From Streptomyces sp. 11x1 (GTDB lineage: Bacteria > Actinomycetota > Actinomycetes > Streptomycetales > Streptomycetaceae): DNA of 64,000 bases. The notes under the pieces are model-generated. The model was not told the origin of the DNA, did no database searches, and saw nothing but the letters and a program-made list of their open reading frames with translations. Of this stretch, positions 24,552-33,425 are shown piece after piece. The stretch covers positions 434,001-498,000 of the forward strand of contig NZ_CP122458.1 in the NCBI RefSeq assembly GCF_032598905.1, read 5' to 3'. The translations under genes were made by a program, and so were the position numbers. Position 1 is the stretch's first letter. Each line of letters opens with the position of its first letter.

Positions 24552-25877
24552 ATGTCCTCCCCCGAGTCCCCCTCCGCCCGTATCACCGCTCTGGACGTCC
24601 TCGACGTACGCTTCCCCACGTCCGAGCACCTCGACGGCTCGGACGCGATGAACCCCGAGCCCGACTACTCGGCCGCCTATGTCGTCCTGCGCACCGACGC
24701 CGGCGACGGGCTGGAGGGCCACGCCCTGGCCTTCACCACCGGCCGGGGCAACGACGTCCAGGCCGCCGCCATCGCGGCCCTCGCCCCCCATGTGGTGGGC
24801 CTGTCCGTCGACGAGGTCTGCGGTGACCTCGGCGGGTTCTCCCGCTCGCTGGTCCACGATCCCCAACTGCGCTGGCTGGGACCGGAGAAGGGCGCCATCC
24901 ACATGGCGACCGGCGCGGTCGTCAACGCCGCCTGGGACCTCGCGGCCAAGCGCGCGGGCAAGCCCGTGTGGCGCTTCCTCGGCGAGATGTCCCCCGAGGA
25001 ACTGGTCGCGCAGGTCGACTTCCGCTGGCTCAGCGACGCCCTCACCCCCGAGCAGGCTCTGGAGATCCTCCAGCGCGCGGAACCGGGCCGGCAGGAGCGT
25101 ATCGACCACTTGCTGGAGCGCGGCTACCCGGCCTACACGACCACCCCCGGCTGGCTCGGCTACTCCGACGAGAAGCTGGCCCGCCTCGCCCGGGAGGCGG
25201 TCGCCGACGGCTTCACCCAGATCAAGCTGAAGGTGGGAGCCTCCCTGGAGGACGACGTACGGCGGATGCGCACCGCCCGCGAGACGGTCGGCGACTCCAT
25301 CCGCATCGCCGTCGACGCCAACCAGAGATGGGACGTCCAGCCCGCCATCGACTGGATGCGGGCACTGGCCCCCTACGACCCGTACTGGATCGAGGAGCCC
25401 ACCTCCCCCGACGACATCCTCGGCCACGCCGCCGTCCGCAGGGCTGTCGAGCCCATCAAGGTCGCCACCGGCGAGCACATCGCCAACCGGGTCGTCTTCA
25501 AGCAACTGCTCCAGGCGGGCGCAGTCGACATCGTGCAGATCGACTCCGCCCGCGTCGGCGGCGTCAACGAGAACCTCGCGATCCTGCTGCTCGCCGCTAA
25601 GTTCGGCGTCCCGGTCTGCCCGCACGCCGGCGGGGTCGGCCTGTGCGAGATGGTGCAGCACCTGTCGATGTTCGACTACGTGGCCGTCTCCGGCACCACC
25701 GAGGACCGGGTCATCGAGTACGTCGACCACCTGCACGAGCACTTCGTCGACCCCGTACGTGTCGCCGACGGCCACTATCTCGCCCCCACCCTGCCGGGCC
25801 TGAGCGCCCAGATGCACCCCGACTCCCTCAAGGAGTACGCCTACCCCGACGGCCCCGTCTGGGCGGCCCGTGTCTGA
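24552..25877 (+). CDS. fucD: L-fuconate dehydratase (enolase superfamily)
   Basis: A 441-residue enzyme from the ATG at 24552, preceded by AGGAG. The N-terminal cap contains [20 protein letters not shown], a signature of L-fuconate dehydratases. The barrel carries the base lysines in QIKLKVG, and metal ligands D (VDANQRW), E ([10 protein letters not shown]) and E (ATGEHI), then the His in CPHAGGVG. It dehydrates L-fuconate to 2-keto-3-deoxy-L-fuconate. It overlaps the lactonase gene by eight bases. Confidence 0.92.
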   Translation: MSSPESPSARITALDVLDVRFPTSEHLDGSDAMNPEPDYSAAYVVLRTDAGDGLEGHALAFTTGRGNDVQAAAIAALAPHVVGLSVDEVCGDLGGFSRSLVHDPQLRWLGPEKGAIHMATGAVVNAAWDLAAKRAGKPVWRFLGEMSPEELVAQVDFRWLSDALTPEQALEILQRAEPGRQERIDHLLERGYPAYTTTPGWLGYSDEKLARLAREAVADGFTQIKLKVGASLEDDVRRMRTARETVGDSIRIAVDANQRWDVQPAIDWMRALAPYDPYWIEEPTSPDDILGHAAVRRAVEPIKVATGEHIANRVVFKQLLQAGAVDIVQIDSARVGGVNENLAILLLAAKFGVPVCPHAGGVGLCEMVQHLSMFDYVAVSGTTEDRVIEYVDHLHEHFVDPVRVADGHYLAPTLPGLSAQMHPDSLKEYAYPDGPVWAARV

Positions 25878-26772
25878 CACCTCGCACCCGGGGCTCGTCG
25901 ACGCCCACCACCACGTGTGGAACCTGGACGACCGGCCGCAGCCGTGGCTGGACGTGCCCGGTCACGAGCCCATCCGTCGCTCCTTCGACACCGACGACCT
26001 GCGATCGGCCGCGACCCGGCCGATCGCCGGCCGACAGTTGGCGAGCTCCGTGGTGGTCCAGTGCGTGCCGTCCTCGTCCGAGACACGCGACCTGCTCGCC
26101 CTCGCCGACGAGGACCCGCTGATCGGCGCGGTCGTCGGCTGGGTCGACCTGACCGGCCCCGCCATCGGCGACGTCCTCGACGAACTGTGTACCGGCCCGG
26201 GAGGCTCGTACCTGCGCGCCGTACGGCACCTCGTCCAGGACGAACAGGACCCGCGGTGGCTGCGACGACCGGCCGTGGAACGGGCACTGAGGACGATCGG
26301 GGAACGCGGCCTGGGCTACGACGTGCTGATCCGCGACCACCAGGTCCCCCAGGCGGTCGGCCTGGCTGAACGCCTGCCCGAACTGCCCCTGGTTCTCGAC
26401 CACGCGGGCAAACCCCCGATCGCCGACGGGGATCTGGCCGGCTGGGAGCGGGACGTACGCCGACTCGCCGGGCACCCGCAGGTGCGCTGCAAGCTGTCGG
26501 GCCTGATCACCGAGGCCGACCACGAGCAGTGGACCCTCGCCGACATCCGCCCGGTGTGGGACGTGCTGCTCTCGGCCTTCGGCCCGTACCGGCTCATGTT
26601 CGGCTCCGACTGGCCGGTCTGCGTCCTCGCCGGCGGCTGGAACCGGTGGGCCGCCACCGTCGAGGAACTCCTCACCGGCTGCTCGGCGGACGAGACCGAC
26701 GCGATCCTCGCCGGGACCGCCCTCGACTTCTACCGCCTCCCCCCTGTCGAAAGGACGCCGGCGTGCTTCTGA
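25870..26772 (+). CDS. L-fuconolactone hydrolase (amidohydrolase family)
   Basis: A 300-residue TIM-barrel hydrolase from the GTG at 25870. The motifs [19 protein letters not shown] (metal His pair), [12 protein letters not shown] and [15 protein letters not shown] are those of the COG3618 lactonases that open L-fucono- and L-rhamnono-lactones. It acts one step before the dehydratase, converting L-fuconolactone to L-fuconate. It overlaps the upstream gene by 8 bp and the mutarotase gene by 10 bp. Confidence 0.9.
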   Translation: MSDTSHPGLVDAHHHVWNLDDRPQPWLDVPGHEPIRRSFDTDDLRSAATRPIAGRQLASSVVVQCVPSSSETRDLLALADEDPLIGAVVGWVDLTGPAIGDVLDELCTGPGGSYLRAVRHLVQDEQDPRWLRRPAVERALRTIGERGLGYDVLIRDHQVPQAVGLAERLPELPLVLDHAGKPPIADGDLAGWERDVRRLAGHPQVRCKLSGLITEADHEQWTLADIRPVWDVLLSAFGPYRLMFGSDWPVCVLAGGWNRWAATVEELLTGCSADETDAILAGTALDFYRLPPVERTPACF

Positions 26773-27200
26773 CCGACCTTCTGCACCCCGAGATCCTCCG
26801 GTCCCTGGCCGGAGCCGGCCATGGCGCCCGCGTGCTGCTCGCCGACGGCCACTACCCCGCGAGCACCGCCGTCGGCGAGCGCGCCCGGACCGTCCACCTC
26901 AACCTGGCCCCCGGTCTGCTCGACGTCACCACCGTGCTTCAGGTCCTGCTGCGCGCCGTGCCCGTCGAGTCGGCCCAGGTGATGGTGCCACCGGAGGACG
27001 AACCGGAACCGCCGGCCGTCACCGAGTACCGCTCTCTGCTCGCACCGGCCCCGGTCCAGCCCCTCGGCCGCTTCGAGTTCTACGACACCGCCCGCTCCCC
27101 CGACCTGGCGCTGGCGATCGTCACCGCCGACATCCGCACCTACGCCAACCTGCTGCTGACCATCGGCGTCCGCGCTGAAGGGACCCTGCGAACACGATGA
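26763..27200 (+). CDS. fucU: L-fucose mutarotase (RbsD/FucU family)
   Basis: A 145-residue protein from the GTG at 26763. The motifs LHPEILRSLAGAGHGARVLL, ADGHYPAS (catalytic His), and FYDTARSPDLALAIVTADIR with the YANLLL end are typical of FucU/RbsD. It interconverts alpha- and beta-fucose so that the right anomer enters the pathway. The stop overlaps the dehydrogenase start (ATGA). Confidence 0.9.
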   Translation: MLLTDLLHPEILRSLAGAGHGARVLLADGHYPASTAVGERARTVHLNLAPGLLDVTTVLQVLLRAVPVESAQVMVPPEDEPEPPAVTEYRSLLAPAPVQPLGRFEFYDTARSPDLALAIVTADIRTYANLLLTIGVRAEGTLRTR

Positions 27201-28270
27201 CACTCGCCGTCCGCTACACCGCCGCCCGCACCCTCGACACCGCCCCCGCGCTCGACGCGCCACCGGGCCCCGGCGAGGTCGAGCTGGCCCCCGCCTACGT
27301 CGGCATCTGCGGCACCGACCTGCACATCTTCCACGGCGACATGGACGCCCGGGTGCGTACACCCGCCGTCCTCGGGCACGAGATGTCCGGACGTGTCGTC
27401 CGGATCGGGCCGGGCGTGGAGGGCTGGCGCCCCGGTGACGCGGTGACCGTGATGCCGCTGCGCTGGGACGGCACCTGCCCCGCCTGCCGCGCCGGCCACC
27501 GGCACGTGTGCCAGCACCTGGACTTCATCGGCATCGACTCTCCCGGCGCGATGCAACAGCGCTGGACCGTGCCGGCCTCCACCCTCGTCCGGCTGCCCGA
27601 AGCGCTCCCCCTGGACCGTGCCGCACTCGTCGAACCGACGGCGGTCGCCGTGCACGACGTGGGCCGGGCGAAGGTCAGCGCGGGCGAGAAGGTCGTGGTG
27701 GTCGGCGGCGGGCCCGTCGGCGTCCTGATCGCGCTGGTCGCCGGGGCGACGGGCGCCGAGGTCCGTGTCGTGGAGCCGAGCGCCCACCGGCGGCGGCTCG
27801 CCGAGGAGTTGGGGCTGACGGTCTGGGACCCGGCCGAGGGCGAGATACCGACGCTGGTCCGCAAGTGGACCGGGGACGCGGGCGCGGACGTCGCCTTCGA
27901 GGTCTCCGGCGCGGCGGGCGGCGTGGACACGGCAGTCGAAGTCCTCGGCGTGCGCGGCCGGTTGTGTCTCGTCGCCATCCACCCCCGCCCCCGCGAGATC
28001 GATCTGCACCGCTTCTTCTGGCGCGAACTCACCCTCGTCGGCGCCCGGTTGTACGACCGCGCCGACTTCGAGAAGGCGGTCACCCTGGTCGCCGACGGCA
28101 CGATCCCGGCCGAGCGACTGATCAGCAAGGTCGTCCCCCTCACCCAGGCACCCGCCGCGTTCGAGGCCCTGGAGGGCGGCGGAGACGTGATGAAGATCCT
28201 CGTGGACTGCACGCAGAACCTCGTGGACCGCACCGAGAACACCGACGACGCGCAGGGGACCACCGTATGA
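27197..28270 (+). CDS. Zinc-dependent alcohol dehydrogenase of the fucose operon
   Basis: A 357-residue medium-chain dehydrogenase from the ATG at 27197. The catalytic zinc ligands are in GICGTDLHIFHGD and LGHEMSG, a cysteine-rich zinc lobe is TCPACRAGHRHVC, and the nucleotide site is VVVVGGGPVGVLIALVAG. It resembles threonine/sorbitol-type dehydrogenases. In this operon it may oxidise a deoxy-sugar acid or the sugar itself, but the substrate is inferred only from context. ATGA overlaps at both ends. Confidence 0.85.
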   Translation: MTLAVRYTAARTLDTAPALDAPPGPGEVELAPAYVGICGTDLHIFHGDMDARVRTPAVLGHEMSGRVVRIGPGVEGWRPGDAVTVMPLRWDGTCPACRAGHRHVCQHLDFIGIDSPGAMQQRWTVPASTLVRLPEALPLDRAALVEPTAVAVHDVGRAKVSAGEKVVVVGGGPVGVLIALVAGATGAEVRVVEPSAHRRRLAEELGLTVWDPAEGEIPTLVRKWTGDAGADVAFEVSGAAGGVDTAVEVLGVRGRLCLVAIHPRPREIDLHRFFWRELTLVGARLYDRADFEKAVTLVADGTIPAERLISKVVPLTQAPAAFEALEGGGDVMKILVDCTQNLVDRTENTDDAQGTTV

Positions 28271-29028
28271 ACGCCTTCGACCTCACTGGCAGGCTCGCCG
28301 TCGTCACCGGCGCCCGCCGAGGCATCGGCCGGGCCATGGCCCGCGCCCTCGCCGAGGCCGGTGCGGACGTCATCGGGGTGAGCGCCTCGCTGGAGGAGTC
28401 CGGCAGCGCGGTGGAGAAGGACGTCACCGCCGCCGGACGCACCTTCGAGGCCATCCGCACCGACTTCGCCGACCCCGAAGCCGTCCGCGCCCTCGGCGCC
28501 GACCTCGCCGGACGCGAACGCCCCGTGGACATCCTCATCAACAACGCCGGCACCATCCGCAGAGCTCCGGCAGACCAACACACCGACGCGGACTGGGAGT
28601 TGGTTCTTCAGGTCAACCTCACCGCGCAGTTCGCGCTGACGAGGGCCGTGGGAGCCGCCATGGTGGCCCGGAATCGGGGAAGCATCATCTTCACGGCGTC
28701 CCTGCTCAGCTTCCAGGGCGGGATCACCGTGCCCGGCTACACCGCCGCCAAGCACGGCATCGCCGGCCTGACCAAAGCACTGGCCAACGAGTGGGCCCCG
28801 CACGGCGTCAACGTCAACGCCATCGCCCCCGGCTACATCGCCACCGACAACACCCAGGCGTTGCGCGACGACCCCGCCCGCAGCCGGGCCATCCTCGACC
28901 GCGTCCCGGCCGGACTCTGGGGCACGGCCGACGACCTGGCAGGGGCCACCGTGTTCCTCGCCTCGGACGCCGCCGCCTACGTCCACGGCACCGTGCTGCC
29001 CGTCGACGGCGGATGGCTGGGCCGATGA
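28267..29028 (+). CDS. SDR-family dehydrogenase, probable 2-keto-3-deoxy-L-fuconate dehydrogenase
   Basis: A 253-residue classical short-chain dehydrogenase from the ATG at 28267. It shows the NAD(P) motif VVTGARRGIGRAMA, the NNAGTIRRAPA strand, and the catalytic YTAAKHG; the C-terminus is VHGTVLPVDGGWLGR. Sequence style is that of KduD and gluconate 3-dehydrogenases. In the L-fucose pathway such an enzyme oxidises 2-keto-3-deoxy-L-fuconate. Coupled by ATGA to both neighbours. Confidence 0.87.
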   Translation: MNAFDLTGRLAVVTGARRGIGRAMARALAEAGADVIGVSASLEESGSAVEKDVTAAGRTFEAIRTDFADPEAVRALGADLAGRERPVDILINNAGTIRRAPADQHTDADWELVLQVNLTAQFALTRAVGAAMVARNRGSIIFTASLLSFQGGITVPGYTAAKHGIAGLTKALANEWAPHGVNVNAIAPGYIATDNTQALRDDPARSRAILDRVPAGLWGTADDLAGATVFLASDAAAYVHGTVLPVDGGWLGR

Positions 29029-29654
29029 CCGCCGATCTGTCCTCCGTGCTCGGCGACGCCCGCATCCTGCCCGTGCTGACCGTCCCGACGGCCGCGACGG
29101 CCGCCCCGCTCGCCGACGCCCTGGCGGCGGGCGGGGCGCGGTGCGCCGAGGTCACCTTCCGCACCCCGGACGCCGTGCAGGTCGTGAAAGTGATGGCGGC
29201 CCACGGTGAACTGACCGTCGGAGCCGGCACCGTCCTCAGTGCCGAGCAGGCGGAGCGAGCCGTCGAGGCCGGAGCCCGCTTCGTCGTGTCACCTGGCCTG
29301 GAGGACGAAGTCCTGGAGAAATGCAGCGAGTTGGAGGTGCCGGTCGTGCCGGGCATCGCCACCGCCACCGAGCTGATGCGCGCGCTGCGGGCCGGAGTCG
29401 ACACCGTGAAGCTGTTCCCCGCCGAGCCACTGGGAGGTACGTCGATGCTCCGCGCCCTGGCAGCGCCCTTCCCGCAGGCGCGGTTCGTGCCGACCGGCGG
29501 CATCCGCGCGGCCCAGCTGTCCGGCTATTTCTCCCACCCCGCGGTCGTCGCGGTCGGCGGTACCTGGATGGCCACCGCCGGCCACCTGGAGCGTGGCGAC
29601 TACGCTGAGATCCGGCGGTTGACGGCCGAGGCCGTGGTCGGGAGCGCGGCATGA
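29025..29654 (+). CDS. KDPG/KHG-type aldolase
   Basis: A 209-residue class I aldolase from the ATG at 29025. The conserved Glu is in EVTFRTPDAV and the Schiff-base lysine is K129 in DTVKLFPAEPLGG, followed by PTGGIRAAQL. It splits 2-keto-3-deoxy acids into pyruvate and an aldehyde, here perhaps 2-keto-3-deoxy-fuconate to pyruvate and lactaldehyde, or KDPG if the neighbouring kinase acts first. Coupled to the kinase gene by ATGA. Confidence 0.9.
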   Translation: MTADLSSVLGDARILPVLTVPTAATAAPLADALAAGGARCAEVTFRTPDAVQVVKVMAAHGELTVGAGTVLSAEQAERAVEAGARFVVSPGLEDEVLEKCSELEVPVVPGIATATELMRALRAGVDTVKLFPAEPLGGTSMLRALAAPFPQARFVPTGGIRAAQLSGYFSHPAVVAVGGTWMATAGHLERGDYAEIRRLTAEAVVGSAA

Positions 29655-30700
29655 GCGGGCTCGCGCCGGACGTGGTGGCCCTGGGCGAGGTGATGCTCCG
29701 CTTCGACCCGGGTGAGGGCCGGATCCGCACCGCCCGCACGTTCCAGGTGTGGGAGGGCGGCGGCGAGTACAACGTCGTACGCGGTCTGCGCCGCTGCTTC
29801 GGCCTGCGCACAGCCGTGGTGACGGTTCTGGTGGACAACGCGGTGGGACGCCTCACCGAGGATCTCGTCCTCCAGGGTGGAGTCGACTCCTCGCTGATCC
29901 GCTGGGTGCCGGACGATGGGATCGGCCGCACCGCCCGCAACGGGCTGAACTTCGTCGAGCGGGGTTTCGGCATCCGAGGAGCGGTGGGGGTGAGCGACCG
30001 CGCCCACACCGCGATCTCCCAACTGCGGCCCGGCGCCGTCGACTGGGACGCGGTCTTCACCCCGGGCGTGCGCTGGTTCCACACCGGGGGTGTCTTCGCC
30101 GGCCTCTCGGACACCACGGCGGAGGTGGCGGAGGAGGCGATGGCCGCTGCCCGCCGGCACGGCGTCACCGTCTCCTACGACCCCAACTACCGCCCCAGTC
30201 TCTGGGCCGGCCGGGGCGGCCCCGACCGGGCGCGCGAGGTCGACCTGCGGCTCGCCCCGTACGCCGACGTCGTGGTGGGGGCTCTGGGCCTGGCCGGGAA
30301 GCACCCCGGTGCGGTGCGGGTCGAGGCCGACGAGGTCGCGGACGCGCTGTCCGAGGTGGCGGGCCGGGTATCGGGGGCGAGGGTGCTGGCGACGACCCTG
30401 CGCGACGTGCCGTCGGCCGGCGTGAACGACTGGTCCTCGGCAGCCTGGTCGAAGGAGAGCGGCTTCGTCACGGGGCCGAGTATGCCGGGACTGCACGTCC
30501 TGGACCGTATCGGCTCCGGCGACGCGTTCGCCGCCGGGCTGATCCACGGCCTGCTGTCCGGCGCCGACCTGGAGCGTGCCCTCGCCTACGGCACCGCCCA
30601 CGGCGCACTCACCATGACCACCCCCGGCGATGTGTCCATGGCCTCCCTGGCCGAGGTCGAGGCCCTCATGGCCGGCGGCTCCGCCCACGTCAGACGCTGA
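29651..30700 (+). CDS. PfkB-family sugar kinase (2-keto-3-deoxygluconate kinase-like)
   Basis: A 349-residue kinase from the ATG at 29651. The N-terminal GEVMLRFDPGEGRIRTARTF and GGGEYNVVRGLRRCFG match keto-deoxy-sugar kinases, and the C-terminal DRIGSGDAFAAGLIHGLLSG holds the catalytic base Asp. It would phosphorylate a 2-keto-3-deoxy acid before aldol cleavage. That is not needed for L-fuconate itself, so the operon may also serve a second sugar acid. Confidence 0.88.
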   Translation: MSGLAPDVVALGEVMLRFDPGEGRIRTARTFQVWEGGGEYNVVRGLRRCFGLRTAVVTVLVDNAVGRLTEDLVLQGGVDSSLIRWVPDDGIGRTARNGLNFVERGFGIRGAVGVSDRAHTAISQLRPGAVDWDAVFTPGVRWFHTGGVFAGLSDTTAEVAEEAMAAARRHGVTVSYDPNYRPSLWAGRGGPDRAREVDLRLAPYADVVVGALGLAGKHPGAVRVEADEVADALSEVAGRVSGARVLATTLRDVPSAGVNDWSSAAWSKESGFVTGPSMPGLHVLDRIGSGDAFAAGLIHGLLSGADLERALAYGTAHGALTMTTPGDVSMASLAEVEALMAGGSAHVRR

Positions 30701-30733
30701 CCGCACGCCGATCGACATCCCGAGGAGAACCTA

Positions 30734-30967
30734 TTGCAGCGCCGGAAGATCCACCACACGCCCGTGGAACTCACCGAACTCGGCTTCGTTGCCTCGGTCA
30801 TCGGCAACCTCTACCGGGTCACCCCAGCCTCCGACGCGGCCGCCGCGGTCGACGCCGGCATCCGGTGTTTCGACACGGCTCCCCACCCCACCCCCCACCT
30901 ACCCAGCACCACCCCGGAGCTACCACTCGCTCTTCACCCCCGCCCCCGCTCTCAAGCGTCGGGCTGA
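30734..30967 (+). pseudogene. Truncated aldo/keto reductase (L-fucose dehydrogenase type)
   Basis: A TTG start at 30734 with GAGGAG six bases upstream begins LQRRKIHHTPVELTELGFVA, then VIGNLYRVTPASDAAAAVDA and GIRCFDTAPH. This is the first 50 residues of an aldo/keto reductase of the L-fucose/D-threo-aldose dehydrogenase group, normally about 310-340 residues. After APH the reading is Pro/Thr-rich noise and then the frameshifted methyltransferase from the other strand. The catalytic Tyr and Lys are lost. In other actinobacteria this enzyme performs the first oxidation of L-fucose. Confidence 0.8.
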
Positions 30968-31037
30968 AGTCGGAGGTGCACGTTGGTGGCTTCCGCGGGT
31001 GCGGGCTCGCCCTGCTGGTCGATGACCGCGGTCACGG

Positions 31038-31724
31038 TCAGGCCGGCAGCTGCGGCCAGCTGTTCGAACACATCTCGGGGTACCAGTGCAAGACCCACGG
31101 GCGCTCCACCACGCTGCTCTCGGAGCCGTGGTGACGTTCGTAGCGCAGCTGCGCCGTCTGTGTCCGGGCCCGCTCGTCACGTTCCTCCGCGACGACGGAC
31201 ACCCGAAGTTCGGCGCCGTCCGCCGAGGTGGCCGTGCGCACGTGGCCGATCTGTTCGGCGGGGGTCGGTCCGGGAATGAACAGGGGCACCAGCGCGCTGC
31301 CGTCGTCGGTGAGGTGGGCGCGGATACGGCGCAGAGCGGCCAACGCGGTCGCGTCGTCGGGCAGCAAGGTGAACGTCGGCCCGGCCAGGAAGATCGCCCG
31401 GTAGCGGCGAGGCAACTCCAGGGCCTCCATCCGCTGATGAAACACGGTCACGGACACGCCCTGCTCACCCGCCCGGTCGCGGAGCCGCTCCAGCATGTCC
31501 CCGGAGGAGTCGACGCCCTCGACCTCCAGACCACGCCGCCGGAGTTCCAGCAAGGGATCACCATCCCCGCACCCCAACTCCAACGCCGGCCCGCCGGCCT
31601 GCTCAACGAATGCCGCATAGGGCTCCGGGTCCTGGGAGAAGGACTTCAACGGTCCATAGATCTCTGCGACGATGCCGGTGTAGAAGTCAGCTGGGTCCAC
31701 GCCCGTCACCCTACGCACACACAT
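31038..31724 (-). CDS. SAM-dependent methyltransferase with frameshifted C-terminus
   Basis: A 228-residue protein from the minus-strand start at 31724. Motif I is ALELGCGDGDPLLELRRRG, followed by VEGVDSSGDMLERLRDRAG. Near 31062-31070 the frame appears broken: the adjacent frame continues naturally as FEQLAAAAGLTVTAVIDQQG then EPAPAEATNVHLRLQPDA with a stop at 30952. The ancestral gene therefore spanned 30952-31724. The annotated frame ends prematurely with SNSWPQLPA, losing about 35 residues. Activity may be impaired, or the shift may be an assembly error. Confidence 0.75.
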   Translation of the reverse strand: MCVRRVTGVDPADFYTGIVAEIYGPLKSFSQDPEPYAAFVEQAGGPALELGCGDGDPLLELRRRGLEVEGVDSSGDMLERLRDRAGEQGVSVTVFHQRMEALELPRRYRAIFLAGPTFTLLPDDATALAALRRIRAHLTDDGSALVPLFIPGPTPAEQIGHVRTATSADGAELRVSVVAEERDERARTQTAQLRYERHHGSESSVVERPWVLHWYPEMCSNSWPQLPA

Positions 31725-31734
31725 CCCGTACGTT

Positions 31735-31865
31735 CACTCGAATATCGAGCCCCAGCCGCGCCCGATGCGTGCAGCATCCCCAGCCTGGTCATCACCTTCA
31801 AGGACGCCTGGTTACGAACGTCAGCGATGCTGATGATCACCGCCGAAATGACGTTCAGCGAGCGC
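31735..31865 (-). pseudogene. GNAT acetyltransferase C-terminal remnant
   Basis: The minus strand reads LNVISAVIISIADVRNQASL followed by KVMTRLGML, the motif in which GNAT enzymes end their fourth motif (N-x-x-S-x-x-V-M-x-x-LGM). No upstream acetyl-CoA-binding loop or start is present. It lies between the methyltransferase start and the lectin-domain gene. Confidence 0.5.
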
Positions 31866-31892
31866 GCGTGCCTTGGTGGGAGGCGTGGTCGC

Positions 31893-33425
31893 TCAGGAGA
31901 GCGGCTCGACCAGCCAGCGCTGCTCCGCCTCCCCGTTCCGAGGGCTCGGCACCAGAATGGTGCCGGCCTCGGGCGAGGCCGGGGCGATCACGAGGTCTCC
32001 CTTGTCCCGTGTGAAGAGTTGCCCTTCGGGACTCAGCTCGAAGCGGAGCCCGAACGAGACGTCTCCCGAGGAGTCGCAGAGCTCAAGGTCCAGCACCTCG
32101 TCGTCCCCTCCGGCGTCGAGGCACAGATCCGGTTCGGCGAGGTTGCGCAGGAGCCCGTTCTCGAGATAGGTCCACCGCTGTGTACTGGAGGTCGAGCAGG
32201 GGGACAGAGTGGCCTCCGCGCCCCGCTCGGGCGGCGATCCGGGTACGTCCATGCACAGGTCGGCGCCGACGTTGCGCAGTCTGCCGCTCTCCGGGGAGAC
32301 GGGGAGGCCGGTGGAGGCCGCGGGGGCCGAGGAGGACGGCGTAGCCGTGGGAAGTTGCTCCCCCGGGGCTGGTGCGGCTTCGTCGGACGAGGTTCCGGTC
32401 ACGATGAGGACTGCCCCGACAGCGGCCGAGCCGACGGCGATCCCGGCGACGACGAGCTTCGTGCCTCTGCGGCCGGCACAAGGTCTTCTCTTCCTCGTCG
32501 ACCCCCTCGGTGTCGTGCGCCCGTTGTCCGAGGGAGAGGTGTCGGTTCCGGCGGCGGCCGTGGCGACGGGCGCTGTCCGCGCAGGGCGTGCCCGGCACGC
32601 GGTCAGGTAGGGGTGTGCGCTTTCGCCGAGGAGCGCTTCCGCCAGGAGCACGCCCGGTTCACGGGCACAGAGCCTCAGCTGCTCGGCTGTGTGTCGGCAG
32701 TAAGCACACTGGTCCAGGTGCATCTGCACCTCGGGCAGCGTGGAACCGGCATTGCTGGAACCGGCACTGCGGGAGGGTGCGTCGAGGAGGCGGCTGTAGT
32801 CCCGGCACTCTCTCCCGGCCGAGTTCTCGACATGCGTGCGCAGCAGCGCCGATCTCCATTGCTCCCGCGCTCGGTCCAACTCGGAGGGCGGCAGATCCCC
32901 TTCGATACCGAGCAGAGCCGCAGGGACGGCCGACGGTTCCGCCTCCACTTCCATGTGCCACAGGACGTACTGCGTGGTCCTCGGCAGCCGGAAAAAGGCG
33001 GTATGGCTCAGGAGCCGGTTCTCGGCGACCGGATGGGGTGACCTGTCGCTGTCGGTGGTCCCGGCCTGGTCGTACGACACCCCTGGGACGGGGCCCGTCT
33101 GCGAGCGCGCACGTGCGGCCTCCCGCACGGTGACGAGAAGGCGAGGGCGCAGGGCGCTGGTGGACCCGGCCTTCTGGAGTTCCCGTACCACCTGGCGGAA
33201 CGCGGCGGAGGCGATCGCCCGCGAGAGCGCGGGGGAACCGAAGGCGCAGATCTCAGCGTAGTCGGAGACCGCCGGCCCATGTCGTGCGATCAACGCCGCG
33301 ACGGGAGTGGTGCCCTCGATGGTCCGGGACATTCTCAGCGCGGCGATGACCGCGTCGTCGGACATCCCTGGAGCGGACTCGGGGTCGGGGGCCGAGTTGG
33401 GGGGAAGCGGATGAGCGAATGGCAC
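31893..33425 (-). CDS. Sigma-like / zinc-finger / transmembrane / ricin-lectin protein
   Basis: A 510-residue protein from the GTG at 33425 (GAAGGA nine bases upstream). Residues 54-106 resemble sigma-70 region 2 and 145-200 region 4 (LPRTTQYVLWHMEVEAEPSA, LDRAREQWRSALLRTH). Residues 236-243, HLDQCAYC, form an HxxxCxxC anti-sigma zinc finger. A basic stop-transfer segment precedes one membrane helix at about 324-343. After a Ser/Thr/Pro linker, residues 382-510 form a ricin-type beta-trefoil with two clear repeats (LRNVGADLCMDVPG, LRNLAEPDLCLDAGG). The order suggests a membrane-tethered sigma factor sensing extracellular glycans, like ECF sigma factors with carbohydrate-binding extensions. 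Confidence 0.78.
   Translation of the reverse strand: MPFAHPLPPNSAPDPESAPGMSDDAVIAALRMSRTIEGTTPVAALIARHGPAVSDYAEICAFGSPALSRAIASAAFRQVVRELQKAGSTSALRPRLLVTVREAARARSQTGPVPGVSYDQAGTTDSDRSPHPVAENRLLSHTAFFRLPRTTQYVLWHMEVEAEPSAVPAALLGIEGDLPPSELDRAREQWRSALLRTHVENSAGRECRDYSRLLDAPSRSAGSSNAGSTLPEVQMHLDQCAYCRHTAEQLRLCAREPGVLLAEALLGESAHPYLTACRARPARTAPVATAAAGTDTSPSDNGRTTPRGSTRKRRPCAGRRGTKLVVAGIAVGSAAVGAVLIVTGTSSDEAAPAPGEQLPTATPSSSAPAASTGLPVSPESGRLRNVGADLCMDVPGSPPERGAEATLSPCSTSSTQRWTYLENGLLRNLAEPDLCLDAGGDDEVLDLELCDSSGDVSFGLRFELSPEGQLFTRDKGDLVIAPASPEAGTILVPSPRNGEAEQRWLVEPLS

Noticed and set aside
20734..30967. Reading the sugar operon as a D-ribose or xylose operon from its RbsABC-like transporter and RbsD-like gene
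   Set aside because: No ribokinase or xylose isomerase is present. The [20 protein letters not shown] dehydratase signature, lactonase and FucU-type mutarotase point to L-fucose.
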